From the NCBI RefSeq assembly GCF_900114005.1, contig NZ_FORM01000005.1, positions 229,920-293,919 of the forward strand: a stretch of 64,000 nucleotides of DNA, written 5' to 3'. Below, one piece after another: positions 19,425 through 28,394 of the stretch (its first letter is position 1; every line of letters begins with the position of its first letter). The DNA is from Olleya namhaensis (GTDB taxonomy: Bacteria > Bacteroidota > Bacteroidia > Flavobacteriales > Flavobacteriaceae). The notes beneath the pieces are model-generated. The model saw only the letters and a list, made by a program, of their open reading frames with translations. It was not told the origin of the DNA and ran no database searches. Position numbers and translations under genes: made by a program.

Positions 19425-19452
19425 AAAAGCACACAAATATTTGTGTGCTTTT
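19425..19452. terminator. Terminator closing the curli operon
   Basis: 28-bp perfect palindrome AAAAGCACACAAAT / ATTTGTGTGCTTTT, 28 bp beyond the stop of the last curli-operon gene and upstream of purM. Confidence 0.85.
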
Positions 19453-19480
19453 ATAAGTAAATTTACAAACGGGTTATTAA

Positions 19481-20977
19481 CTACTTCCAGTCAGGCATTT
19501 TTGCATTTTCTATTAATATTGTAATCTCTGACAAGGTTGCCAAACTTAATTTAGTAACATTTTGTTGTGATACACCATCATTAGATGTATTTACGTAAAT
19601 AACCTCTGCTTCATTAGGAGAAAACTTAGGGTCTAAATCATTGGTTCCTGCAGCTTTTGAAGTCGAAATATCCGTTGCTGTCATAGTACCAATGTTATAA
19701 ATAAACATATGCGTATCTAACTGCCTGTATTCTGCGTTTTGATTACCAGAAATATCATAACTGTATAATAATTGAGAACCATCAAACGCATAATCTAAAC
19801 CACCAGCTGCTCCAGCTACACCTTGCAACACATAATCAATAATAACTCCTGAATTATTGATTGTATAGATCTCTACATTGTACCCTACAGTATTATTTGT
19901 TTTTACAGCCATACGCTGCGTACTTTGGTTCCAATCTACTTCTGTAATAAAATTACCATTTAATGTCTGGTGTATTTGAGTAACGCCAGAACCGTTAGTA
20001 TTAATTTTATATAATTTATCAAAACTTGCATAAGCAAATTTGGTATTACTGTTGGTCCATTCAAAATCCAACTCCTCTAGATTAAATCCATTTACAGGAA
20101 TACTATTAGTTACCTGTGTTACATTAGCACCATTTAGGTCCATTGTGTAAATGTGAGTTTGTCCTCCGTTAGATCTTAAAAAGGCTAATTTGTCTACATT
20201 ACTAGCTTTTCTTGGTCTCCAACTATTACTACTTGAAGATGTTAATTGATATTCATTACCGTCAGAATCTGCTGAAAAGATCACATTGTTTCCATTAATT
20301 TTTCTTGTAAAAAACAATCTATTATCCGGAAACTCTAATGTTTCAAAATTAAAAGTAGTGCCTATAACAACATCATTTATGTTGTCTGAAGCGGATACTT
20401 GCCAAAAGTATTTTGTACCATAGTCTAAGCCCGAAACTGTTAATGTCGTGTCTATGATATCCGTATACATTAATACGTCAGAATTCTGATCGTTTAAAAT
20501 CTGAACTTCATATACCAAATCATCTTCTTCAGGATCAGAACCAGTCCAAACCAAATCTAAAGTTAAACTTTGACCAGTACTATTATTAGCAGGAGCGCTA
20601 AGTATGGGTGCATTTGGTGCATTATTATTTGCTGTCTCCACATCTAATTCGAAAATAACATTTACGCTATTATCCTCTGTAACAGTAGACGATTCAAATT
20701 TAGATAAATACCCGTCTTTTTGCGCCTCTATAGCATAGGTGCCAACAGTTACATTATTGATTACAAACTCACCAGAAGCATCAGTAAAAACGATACTTGT
20801 TCCTGGGTTTGTAGAAATCTTTGTGTTTTCTAATGGTATATTATCGCCTTTAGACACGACTTTACCAGTAATTGCTCCCGTACCACTAAGTGACACTTTA
20901 TCCTCACTACAGCTAACCACAGCTATTAAAACTAAGATTAAACTTATATACTTTGAAATTATTTTCATCTGTTTCAA
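19481..20977 (-). CDS. Beta-propeller lipoprotein at the end of the curli operon
   Basis: 498 residues: lipobox VVSCSE (Cys23), a carboxypeptidase-regulatory-like beta sandwich (about 34-110, with ITGKVVSKGDNIPLENT), a fibronectin-type region (about 118-215, ending YFWQVSASDN) and a TolB/PD40-type beta-propeller (about 222-498, repeats such as IFSADSDGNEYQLT and IYTMDLNGANVTQVT). It starts 35 bp after csgG with no terminator between, so is co-transcribed with the curli secretion genes. Likely surface or periplasmic; it may help assemble or bind curli, which is inference. An alternative ATG lies three codons in. Confidence 0.85.
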   Translation of the reverse strand: MKQMKIISKYISLILVLIAVVSCSEDKVSLSGTGAITGKVVSKGDNIPLENTKISTNPGTSIVFTDASGEFVINNVTVGTYAIEAQKDGYLSKFESSTVTEDNSVNVIFELDVETANNNAPNAPILSAPANNSTGQSLTLDLVWTGSDPEEDDLVYEVQILNDQNSDVLMYTDIIDTTLTVSGLDYGTKYFWQVSASDNINDVVIGTTFNFETLEFPDNRLFFTRKINGNNVIFSADSDGNEYQLTSSSSNSWRPRKASNVDKLAFLRSNGGQTHIYTMDLNGANVTQVTNSIPVNGFNLEELDFEWTNSNTKFAYASFDKLYKINTNGSGVTQIHQTLNGNFITEVDWNQSTQRMAVKTNNTVGYNVEIYTINNSGVIIDYVLQGVAGAAGGLDYAFDGSQLLYSYDISGNQNAEYRQLDTHMFIYNIGTMTATDISTSKAAGTNDLDPKFSPNEAEVIYVNTSNDGVSQQNVTKLSLATLSEITILIENAKMPDWK

Positions 20978-21012
20978 TTATTTAAATGTTAAATTAAAAT
21001 TTAACAGATTGT

Positions 21013-22500
21013 TTAATTATTTTTATTTTCCTGACGAGCTGCTTTTATTTTTTCTTGCATCTGTCTACGATTTGCTTTTTTTGTCGCTTTCAACTCAGCT
21101 CGTTCCAATCTTTTCTCCTCTTTACGTTGATTAAATTTGGTATTGGGTTTAGACAAGTAAAAATTGACACCAACTCCAAAACGATAAAACATATCGTCAA
21201 CTTTTCCGGCAACAACACCGTCAACCTTATCTGAAAACACAAGATTATGCTCTCCATAAATATAGACTCCTAGATTATCTTTAACCAAATACTCTAACCC
21301 AAAACCGGCTTGCACTTTAGGATCTATAGCTTCAAAATAATTAGAAGCGTTAGTCCCTACTCCTGCAAATAAGTATGGTGTTAAGTTATCATATGGCAAC
21401 ACGCTATATTCTAAATTTAAATCAAAAGACATAAAACCTTCGTTTAAAACCTGTTTGTTTTCTAAATTAAATTTATTGTAGGTAAACCCCAAGTTTAAAT
21501 AAGGGTTTAAAGTTTTTTTAAATCCAATTTTACTATTAAATTCTGGCTGAGGATCAGGTAAATCTCCATTTATTAACGTCCCTCCTAATGCTGCAGTAAC
21601 CGCATAATTTCCGCGTCTTTCTGTTAGAAAACGCTCATACAGCTCCGTAGAAATTGCTTCATCCTTTTCTGCATCATAATCTGCAATTAATTTAGCTGTA
21701 GACTCCTCGCTTAATCGTGGTAGCCAAACCTCATCTTTTATACCTTCAATAATCAAAGCTTCTACTGCCTTTTCAATAGCTTCTTTCATTGCTAATTGAA
21801 CTGGTTCATTTTTTGTAAATCCGATTTCTGTTTCAAGTAACCTTTGATACTTAACGTATTTAAATAAGTTAGCTGATACCGCTTGAGATAAAATAGTTTT
21901 TGAAATATAAACTGTTTTCAAGATTTTACCTGTAGATGTTGATACTGCTCTAAGGTAAACCGTTATTCTGTCTTGTCTGTATTGTGTAGAGCTTCCGATA
22001 CCTAGATAACGCGCTCCTGCACCACCGGTTATGATATTAGTGTCATAAGATATAACACCACCTTCTAGTAAAACACCTGCATATAATAATGCTGGTAAAA
22101 CGGGTTCGTTAGGATTTTTATTTTTTCTATACTCGTCTCTTGTAGATCTTATTATGTTTCTTTCGTTAAGTAGATTACCTAAGTTTTCTCTTTCAATAAC
22201 AGTAAACCATTTAGAATCTTCCAATGCTTTAATCAACATAGTTGTACCTCCTTGAGAAACTGCTGTACTAAACGTACTTCCATTTTCTACAGCTTTATAT
22301 TGCCCTGTTTGATCTTTAAAATTATACACACCAGCAACTACTGGATTTTGAGGTAATGGAAAAGCTTCCAACTTACTAGTAACAGGACTTGTTTCTCCAA
22401 TTCTGGCCCGTTCTTGCTCATAAGGCTGATTAAAAAAGGCACCACAGCTAGTTAATAATAAAAAAAGTATGACTGCAAACGCAGGTCTATAATTTAACAT
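21013..22500 (-). CDS. csgG: Curli secretion channel CsgG with an extra C-terminal domain
   Basis: 495 residues. Residues 1-270 are CsgG: lipobox LLTSCGAF (Cys19), QTGQYK, STAVSQGGTTMLIKALEDSKWF, then RENLGNLLNERNIIR and the VYLRAVSTSTGKILKTV strand pair. CsgG forms the nonameric outer-membrane pore that exports curlin. E. coli CsgG is 277 residues. Here about 225 residues follow: a helical linker, then beta strands resembling a small outer-membrane barrel (TPYLFAGVGTNASNYF, GVGVNFYL) and a Lys/Arg-rich tail. Sits between csgF (17 bp) and the propeller lipoprotein. Confidence 0.93.
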   Translation of the reverse strand: MLNYRPAFAVILFLLLTSCGAFFNQPYEQERARIGETSPVTSKLEAFPLPQNPVVAGVYNFKDQTGQYKAVENGSTFSTAVSQGGTTMLIKALEDSKWFTVIERENLGNLLNERNIIRSTRDEYRKNKNPNEPVLPALLYAGVLLEGGVISYDTNIITGGAGARYLGIGSSTQYRQDRITVYLRAVSTSTGKILKTVYISKTILSQAVSANLFKYVKYQRLLETEIGFTKNEPVQLAMKEAIEKAVEALIIEGIKDEVWLPRLSEESTAKLIADYDAEKDEAISTELYERFLTERRGNYAVTAALGGTLINGDLPDPQPEFNSKIGFKKTLNPYLNLGFTYNKFNLENKQVLNEGFMSFDLNLEYSVLPYDNLTPYLFAGVGTNASNYFEAIDPKVQAGFGLEYLVKDNLGVYIYGEHNLVFSDKVDGVVAGKVDDMFYRFGVGVNFYLSKPNTKFNQRKEEKRLERAELKATKKANRRQMQEKIKAARQENKNN

Positions 22501-22516
22501 AATGTATCGATAAGAA

Positions 22517-22915
22517 TTAGTTAGGGACTATAATTTGTGTTTGCTCTCCTGTGTCTGTATCTAGGATATTAACCACTAATCCTTCGGCAGAATCATATAT
22601 TTCTAAGGCTAAACTACCAAAGCTAAAATTACCTTCCTGCAACTCGTCTCCAAGTTGAGTTTGAAAGAGTGATCTTGATAATTGACTTAAGATTTGTCTG
22701 TTTAAATTTTCGGCGAAAGCCTCTAAAGAGCTTTCATCATCACCTTGATTAGCATCGGGATCTGTAAAAGAGTTTTGCGCGTTGGCAGAACTTAATAACC
22801 ATTGGTAATTAAAAGTCTCGCCTCCAAATGCAGGATTAATTGGCTTATAAGATAATTGTTGTCCAACACAAAAATAACTTGTAAAAAATAACGATAGTAT
22901 AAGTAGCTTTTTCAT
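22517..22915 (-). CDS. csgF: Curli assembly factor CsgF
   Basis: 132 residues, signal peptide ending near CVGQQ, then the CsgF core: LSYKPINPAFGGETFN followed by the LLSSANAQNSF segment. This N-terminal stretch is the part that inserts into the CsgG barrel and forms the second constriction in E. coli. CsgF anchors nucleation at the cell surface. It is 12 bp from the csgE fusion and 17 bp from csgG. Confidence 0.93.
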   Translation of the reverse strand: MKKLLILSLFFTSYFCVGQQLSYKPINPAFGGETFNYQWLLSSANAQNSFTDPDANQGDDESSLEAFAENLNRQILSQLSRSLFQTQLGDELQEGNFSFGSLALEIYDSAEGLVVNILDTDTGEQTQIIVPN

Positions 22916-22926
22916 GATAAAAATAA

Positions 22927-24114
22927 TTAATAGCGTTTAATTGTTTTTGATTCTTTTTCGAGTTTTTTGAAATGTTTATATACACTTATTATAGCGTAAT
23001 CGTTCATTTGCTTTAAATACTCAGTACTTGGTCTTACAAAAAACGAAAAAATCTTATCATCACCAACTATAACCTCTATTTTCGTGTTTCGCCCTAAGGC
23101 TAAAATCTCTTTTATTGTAACCACTTTATTTCCGTTTATATTGTTTTGAGAGTACAAGGAATAAAACAGTTTATAAAAATCGCGTCCTGGTTTTGTTTTA
23201 GTATCTTCTACTACAATCCCATTTAACTCAAGACCATCTTTTTTCTCAACACTAATGTCCTGAGATTTTTCTTGTTCTTGTTTTAATTTTTCTAAAAGCA
23301 GTTTCTTTTTTTGAGCTTCGTCTTCAGAATCGTCATTAAAAACAATTCTATCTTGACCAATAATTTTATTATCTAAATCGTAAATTAAAAGTACTGCTAT
23401 AGTTTTTAATTTATCATCTAAATTGAGTGTAATAGAAGATAAATCTACTTTTGTATTTGCTGACAAAATAAATCGCCCACTACTTTCTTCGACTATATTA
23501 TTTACACTTTCTACTTTACTAAAAACAATAAATTTATAAATTAAACTTTTAGTTATTTCTGTTTTATTAAAGGCTGTACCCTTAATAACCGTAAAATCGT
23601 TTTGCTGATTAGTTTGTATTTTAGCTTCTACGTCATTGTTTATTAATTGTGCAGAAACTTTTATGGAAGTATCGTTAATTTTATTAGCAATATCTTTTTT
23701 GATGTCAAGACTATTTTGTCCATCATCATTTAATACAACCCTATCTTTACCTATAATGGCATTATTAGCGTCGTAAATTAAAAGTAGAATTATAAGCTTT
23801 GTGTTTTTATCAAAATTAATTGATGTTGTAGACAAATCTTTTTGCTGGTTTACATCAACAACAAACTCACCGCTTTGCTGGTTTTTAGATTTGTTATTAT
23901 TTTGATCTGTTTTAAAAACAGATAACTTATAACTTAAGCTTTTTTGACTTCCAGACTTATTTATTGCAACCCCTTTAATATTAAGGTAATTATTATCTTG
24001 ATTGACATCAAGCTTTGCCTCCACTTCTGTATTGTACAATTGCGAATAACCTACTGCCGTAAAGAGAAAGACAATAAGACATGTTATTGTTTTTTTGCTA
24101 GTACATAAAAACAT
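22927..24114 (-). CDS. csgE: Fusion: two CsgH-like domains plus CsgE
   Basis: 395 residues against about 130 for E. coli CsgE. After the signal peptide (to about 24) come two homologous beta-rich domains, about 28-130 and 159-273. Each runs from (D/E)VEAK through an IKGxAxNK-type strand to LLIYDxxNxIIGxDRxVxND. A Lys/Gln/Glu linker follows, then a CsgE domain (about 293-395: LNGIVVEDTKTKPGRDFYKL, ILALGRNTKIEV, and the NDYAIISVYKHFKKLE helix). CsgE gates and delivers curlin to CsgG. The duplicated domain resembles CsgH/CsgC-type immunoglobulin-fold chaperones that block premature amyloid formation; that link is from memory. Confidence 0.88.
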   Translation of the reverse strand: MFLCTSKKTITCLIVFLFTAVGYSQLYNTEVEAKLDVNQDNNYLNIKGVAINKSGSQKSLSYKLSVFKTDQNNNKSKNQQSGEFVVDVNQQKDLSTTSINFDKNTKLIILLLIYDANNAIIGKDRVVLNDDGQNSLDIKKDIANKINDTSIKVSAQLINNDVEAKIQTNQQNDFTVIKGTAFNKTEITKSLIYKFIVFSKVESVNNIVEESSGRFILSANTKVDLSSITLNLDDKLKTIAVLLIYDLDNKIIGQDRIVFNDDSEDEAQKKKLLLEKLKQEQEKSQDISVEKKDGLELNGIVVEDTKTKPGRDFYKLFYSLYSQNNINGNKVVTIKEILALGRNTKIEVIVGDDKIFSFFVRPSTEYLKQMNDYAIISVYKHFKKLEKESKTIKRY

Positions 24115-24127
24115 AACATTATTGTTG

Positions 24128-24643
24128 TTAAAAATTTCTAATAATTATAGATTGATCTTGTCCTTGCATGGATATTTTAATTTTTTCTGACAAAGAGTTT
24201 GATCCAAACATGGTTAAATTTTGATTATTACCGGTTTGATTTATTGTTGCATTTCTAACATCCGATTTAAAAGGACTGTAATCTAAAAAGGTATTATTAT
24301 CTCCTTTTTGAATAACCGTTTCTGTTAGTTTTGTACTATTTAAATCCAAGACTGTAACATTTTGATTACCATTTTGTATAATACTAATATCACTTTCAAA
24401 TGATTCTGTAATACTTACCAAATCATTATTATCACCTATTTGCGCAATAAAAACAGAATTTTCTGTAGACGCAAAACTAGTTGCAGTATCAGTTTGGTTT
24501 AATAAAAAATTTTCTTGGGAAGACTGTGTATCAAAACTAGAGATTGCATCAGTATTATCTGTTGCTTCAAAAGTTTGAGCTGTAATTAAACTACTTGAGG
24601 TTAATATAGAAACAGCTATTATAAATTTAAAGATAGTTTTCAT
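24128..24643 (-). CDS. csgB: CsgB-like minor curlin / nucleator
   Basis: 171 residues with a signal peptide (to about 22) and a degenerate set of curlin repeats in the C-terminal two thirds: FIAQIGDNNDLV, IIQNGNQNVTVL, VIQKGDNNTFL, INQTGNNQNLTM and MQGQDQSIIIRNF. The imperfect repeats, short length and position as first gene of the export operon fit a CsgB-like nucleator rather than the major subunit. It starts 13 bp before the csgE fusion gene. The N-terminal third (about 23-75) lacks repeats. Confidence 0.82.
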   Translation of the reverse strand: MKTIFKFIIAVSILTSSSLITAQTFEATDNTDAISSFDTQSSQENFLLNQTDTATSFASTENSVFIAQIGDNNDLVSITESFESDISIIQNGNQNVTVLDLNSTKLTETVIQKGDNNTFLDYSPFKSDVRNATINQTGNNQNLTMFGSNSLSEKIKISMQGQDQSIIIRNF

Positions 24644-24705
24644 AGTCTTATGTTTTTTTTAGATACAATCTACCTGTAAGGTATAAAATATATCTGTTAT
24701 AAAAA

Positions 24706-24733
24706 GTATAAGAGCAAATTAATGCTCTTATAC
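24706..24733. terminator. Terminator between the first large curlin gene and csgB
   Basis: Arms GTATAAGAGCA / TGCTCTTATAC with loop AATTAA, 47 bp beyond the curlin stop. A nearby AAGGTATAA (about 24679-24687) could compete for the second arm, so partial read-through into csgB is possible. Confidence 0.65.
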
Positions 24734-24779
24734 CTTATAATTATTTTAATAAAACAATTTACTTTATAAAAGCTTATGC

Positions 24780-26774
24780 TTAGTTATTCTGTGAAACTGT
24801 AGACCCATTACCGTTACCAATTTGGTTTACAGTACTAACATGCGTATTACCATTTTGGTCTACTGTACTTTGGTTAAAGTTACCATCTTGATTTACTGAA
24901 CTTGTATGTCCCATACCATCTTGATCTACTGTACTAGAGTTAAAGAAACCATCTTGCACTACTTGAGAGTTGTTACCCATTCCTGTTTGAGTTACAGCAG
25001 AACCATTAAGAGAACCTAATTGTAACACTCCAGAAATATTACTATTTCCTGTTTGAGTAGTACTAGAACCGTTACCTGTACCATCTTGAAGCACTGTACT
25101 ATCGTTAGAGTTTCCTACTTGCATAGTTGTCTGACCATTTAAAGTTCCGTTTTGTTCAACATCACTGTCATTTAAATCTCCAACTTGAACTACAAAAGAA
25201 CCGTTAGTGTTTCCAACCTGAAGTACATAAGACTCATTAGAGTTTCCTAATTGACCTGTTACAGATCCGTTAGCATCACCTGTTTGACCAGTTGTAGCTA
25301 TATTTGAATTTCCAAACTGACCTGTAATTTGTCCATTTGAATCTCCATATTGACTAGCAGTCGCATAGTTACTAATACCTGCTTGATTTGTTGCAGAATT
25401 ATTACTATCACCTACTTGCGCAGTATAAGCATAATTAGAATTTCCAAACTGATCTACTGAAGATGTGTTAGCATCACCCCACTGGTACACTGTTGCTCCA
25501 TTATCATTTCCTGTTTGAGCAATAGTAGACATGTTATCATCACCCCACTGAGAAAGCATTGATCCATTATCATTTCCTGTTTGATCTACTTCTGAATCAT
25601 TATCGTCACCCAATTGAGTAACTAAAGAACCGTTATTATTACCTTGTTGATCTACTTCTGAATCGTTACCGTTTCCTGTTTGAACAACTTCAGAATCATT
25701 AAACGTTCCTTGTTGTGCAGTATCTGCGAAGTTAGAATCTCCTACAGAGAAAATAGTACTTGTATTGTCACTACCTCCTTGGTAAGTACGTGCAATGTTA
25801 GCATTTCCTTGGTGATCAACTTCAGAGTCATGGTTGTCACCATATTGATTAACACTAGAGTCGTTAAAAGTCCCTTGCTGTGCAGTATCTGCAAAATTAG
25901 AATCTCCTACAGATAATATTGTACTAATATTATTGTTACCACCTTGATACGTACGTGCCGTATTTAAATTTCCTTGGTGATCAACTTCAGAGAAGTTATC
26001 GTTTCCTACTTGATTAACCTCTGAATCATTAAAAGTACCTTGTTGTGCAGTATCTGCAAAGTTAGAATCTCCTACAGAGAAAATAGTACTTCTATTGTCA
26101 TTACCACCTTGGTAAGTACGTGCAATGTTAGCGTTTCCTTGGTGATCTACTTCAGAAAAGTTAGCATCTCCCATTTGATTAACATCAGAATCATTACCAT
26201 CTCCTTGTTGTGCTGTATCAGCAAAGTTAGAATCTCCGTCTTGGCTAATTGCACTAATGTTAGAATCTCCAACTTGACTTACAACAGCCTCGTTATCGTT
26301 ACTTTCATTACCTGGCGTAGCACTTAATTGACTTACTGTAGAAGCGTTAAAATCTCCAAGTTGATTTACTCTAGCTTCGTTTCCGTTACCTACACGAGAA
26401 ATTGCACCTGTACTGTTTACAAAACCTTGTCTTACAACAGAAGCATTTTGTCTTCCATCTTGATCAACATCTGCAGCGTTATCATCTCCTGCTTGATTAA
26501 CTTGAGAACTGTTTAAACGTCCGATTGAATTTACGTCTGAAGCGTTATCGTCTCCATGTTGTACTACTGTAGATCTGTTAATAGTACCGTTTTGATTTAC
26601 AATTGATCCGTTTGAATCTCCTAAAGATTCTACATCAGAGTCATTTGTCATCCCCGTTTGAGTAACAGCAGAAGCGTTTCCGTTTCCTGTTTGAGCAACA
26701 TCACTGTTGTTTGATTGTGCAAACATCATAGTTCCACACATAAGCGCAGCTGCGCTGAAAAATAATTTTTTCAT
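24780..26774 (-). CDS. Major curlin-repeat protein, largest copy
   Basis: 664 residues from the ATG at 26774; the open frame continues 28 codons upstream through the promoter. A signal peptide (MKKLFFSAAALMCGTMMFAQ) precedes more than 50 tandem 11-residue units of form N-x-S-x-V-x-Q-x-G-x-x, the curlin repeat that stacks Gln/Asn ladders into beta-solenoid amyloid. E. coli CsgA has five 22-residue units. A 55-residue higher-order block recurs at 165-bp spacing. Rich in Asp, Asn, Gln, Ser, so very acidic. Secreted through CsgG as the fibre subunit by inference. Confidence 0.92.
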   Translation of the reverse strand: MKKLFFSAAALMCGTMMFAQSNNSDVAQTGNGNASAVTQTGMTNDSDVESLGDSNGSIVNQNGTINRSTVVQHGDDNASDVNSIGRLNSSQVNQAGDDNAADVDQDGRQNASVVRQGFVNSTGAISRVGNGNEARVNQLGDFNASTVSQLSATPGNESNDNEAVVSQVGDSNISAISQDGDSNFADTAQQGDGNDSDVNQMGDANFSEVDHQGNANIARTYQGGNDNRSTIFSVGDSNFADTAQQGTFNDSEVNQVGNDNFSEVDHQGNLNTARTYQGGNNNISTILSVGDSNFADTAQQGTFNDSSVNQYGDNHDSEVDHQGNANIARTYQGGSDNTSTIFSVGDSNFADTAQQGTFNDSEVVQTGNGNDSEVDQQGNNNGSLVTQLGDDNDSEVDQTGNDNGSMLSQWGDDNMSTIAQTGNDNGATVYQWGDANTSSVDQFGNSNYAYTAQVGDSNNSATNQAGISNYATASQYGDSNGQITGQFGNSNIATTGQTGDANGSVTGQLGNSNESYVLQVGNTNGSFVVQVGDLNDSDVEQNGTLNGQTTMQVGNSNDSTVLQDGTGNGSSTTQTGNSNISGVLQLGSLNGSAVTQTGMGNNSQVVQDGFFNSSTVDQDGMGHTSSVNQDGNFNQSTVDQNGNTHVSTVNQIGNGNGSTVSQNN
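25700..26250 (-). repeat. 165-bp higher-order repeat inside the largest curlin gene
   Basis: The segment encoding SNFADTAQQG recurs at offsets of exactly 165 bp (near 25716, 25881, 26046 and 26211), giving 55-residue units of five curlin repeats. Units share the EVDHQGN and ARTYQGG features. Confidence 0.88.
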
Positions 26775-26801
26775 CTTGAATATATATTGATTAATAGCTC
26801 T

Positions 26802-26810
26802 GTAAAGATA
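26802..26810 (-). promoter_or_regulatory. Candidate -7 element, largest curlin gene
   Basis: Minus-strand TATCTTTAC lies 28 bp upstream of the ATG and is identical in sequence and spacing to that of the neighbouring curlin gene. It resembles the Bacteroidota TAnnTTTG -7 box. Confidence 0.5.
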
Positions 26811-26974
26811 TAGAAATATTTGATTGGTAAATTTCGATAACAAAAAAAAACGAGGCAATTAACAGTATATTCGTTAAGACTCTGTTTTTACACGTTGAAA
26901 TACAAATAAATTATGATTTTTCCTACTTGTTTTTACTCTCAAAAACTAAGCTAACCCCTTAATATACTTGAATC

Positions 26975-26990
26975 TACGTAGAACTACGTA
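26975..26990. promoter_or_regulatory. Curlin operator palindrome, copy 1
   Basis: TACGTAGAACTACGTA, two 7-bp arms (TACGTAG/CTACGTA) around AA, 200 bp upstream of the largest curlin gene start. The same site occurs at matching distance upstream of the other two curlin genes. Likely binding site of a dimeric regulator. Confidence 0.75.
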
Positions 26991-27060
26991 TATAAAAAAC
27001 AAAACAAAGAACATAGGAATACAAACATAAAACTAGTACCTAATAATTTGAACACAAAAA

Positions 27061-27089
27061 AAAAGGACTCAGTAAACTGAACCCTTTTT
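27061..27089 (-). terminator. Terminator after the second curlin gene
   Basis: Imperfect stem AAAAGGACTCAG / CTGAACCCTTTTT with loop TAAA, 37 bp beyond the stop; the minus-strand transcript ends in a run of U. Confidence 0.6.
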
Positions 27090-27125
27090 AGATATACTAA
27101 AAGCATAACATTAATTACTTATTAT

Positions 27126-28079
27126 TTAGTCATTCTGCATTACAGAAGACACATTGCTATTCCCTGTTTGAGCTACATTACTAATATGAGTATTACCATA
27201 TTGACCAACATAACTTTCGTTCTCATCTCCAACTTGCATCACATTTGACAAGTGATCAACACCGTCCTGAAACACATCACTATCGTTTAAATCTCCTTCT
27301 TGCGTAACATTAGACAAATGCAAAGAACCAAATTGAAACGTATACGCATCATTATCATCACCATCTTGATCTACATTACTCTCACTATTATCTGAATACT
27401 GTATTACCTCAGCTGCATTTCGATTACCATATTGATCAACATCAGATTTATTAAAAAATCCCATCTGATCATTTAAAACCTGGTTATTATCTCCATCTTG
27501 ACGCACAACACTAGAGTTATCCCCAATAGTTTGCCAAACATTAGACACGTTTGTATCCCCAACTTGAGAAACATAAGCATCATTATAAAAACCATTTTGA
27601 TATACTCCTGATATATTATTATCACCTACTTGAGCATTGTAAGCGTAATTACTATTACCCTCTTGACGCATAGTCGAAGCATTATCATCAGAACCTTCTG
27701 AATCACCATATTGATCGATATAACCCCAATTAGAAACGCCATCTTGAGCTACAGTCGCTTCGTTACCATCATTTTCACCCGCTCCAGTACCGTAACCTTG
27801 ATGAACTTCTGCATAATTACTACTTCCTATTTGAGATATAAAAGTTTCGTTTTCATCTCCTAAAGAATCTACATCTGAATTATTTGCAACACCGTCTTGC
27901 ATTACATCAGACACATTAGAATCACCCCACTGATCAACATCCGAGATATTAGTCATTCCAGTTTGCGAAACCTCAGAATCATTTCCGCTTCCTACTTGAT
28001 CAACTTTACTGTTGTTTGATTGTGCAAACATTACTGCCCCACAAATTAGCGCTGCTGCGCTGAAGATTACCTTTTTCAT
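27126..28079 (-). CDS. Curlin-repeat protein, second copy
   Basis: 317 residues. Signal peptide nearly identical to the other two (FSAAALICGAVMFAQSNNS), then about 25 curlin 11-mers (for example NDSEVSQTGMT, NISDVDQWGDS). Several units carry 2-8-residue insertions (VHQGYGTGAGENDGNEA) that would make bulges in the solenoid. Ends SSVMQND. Its promoter region is collinear with that of the largest copy for over 200 bp, including the operator, so the pair arose by duplication with promoter. Probable fibre subunit or heteropolymer partner. Confidence 0.91.
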   Translation of the reverse strand: MKKVIFSAAALICGAVMFAQSNNSKVDQVGSGNDSEVSQTGMTNISDVDQWGDSNVSDVMQDGVANNSDVDSLGDENETFISQIGSSNYAEVHQGYGTGAGENDGNEATVAQDGVSNWGYIDQYGDSEGSDDNASTMRQEGNSNYAYNAQVGDNNISGVYQNGFYNDAYVSQVGDTNVSNVWQTIGDNSSVVRQDGDNNQVLNDQMGFFNKSDVDQYGNRNAAEVIQYSDNSESNVDQDGDDNDAYTFQFGSLHLSNVTQEGDLNDSDVFQDGVDHLSNVMQVGDENESYVGQYGNTHISNVAQTGNSNVSSVMQND

Positions 28080-28106
28080 TTTGAATATATATTAATTAAT
28101 AGCGCT

Positions 28107-28115
28107 GTAAAGATA
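28107..28115 (-). promoter_or_regulatory. Candidate -7 element, second curlin gene
   Basis: TATCTTTAC on the minus strand, 28 bp upstream of the ATG, same sequence and spacing as in the neighbouring copy. A conserved AGTATATTCGTT (28169-28180, and 26864-26875 for the other gene) lies 90 bp upstream of each start. Confidence 0.5.
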
Positions 28116-28279
28116 TGGGTTTAATTGATTCATAATTTTTAACAACCAAAACAAACAGTGCTTTACATAGTATATTCGTTGAGACACACTTTTTAAGTGT
28201 TGAAAAACAAATTAATTAAGGTTTTTCCTGCTTTATTTTTATTCAAAAAACACTACTAAATCCCAAATAACCTCCCACC

Positions 28280-28295
28280 TACGTAGAACTACGTA
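28280..28295. promoter_or_regulatory. Curlin operator palindrome, copy 2
   Basis: TACGTAGAACTACGTA, 200 bp upstream of the second curlin gene start, identical to copy 1. It sits 14 bp from a long A tract. Confidence 0.75.
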
Positions 28296-28308
28296 GTGAA
28301 ATCACTTA

Positions 28309-28347
<39 letters not shown>

Positions 28348-28394
28348 TAAACTTTTTTTTTTACCCTTTTTGCCTATCAATACATAATTACTAC

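Noticed and set aside
25680..26516. Plus-strand open frames antisense to the largest curlin gene (about 60-95 codons)
   Set aside because: They arise from repeat composition of the curlin gene on the other strand, have no start context or family features, and similar frames appear opposite the third curlin gene.
26775..26858. Extended N-terminus of the largest curlin
   Set aside because: The added residues precede a clear signal peptide and overlap the conserved promoter -7 region.
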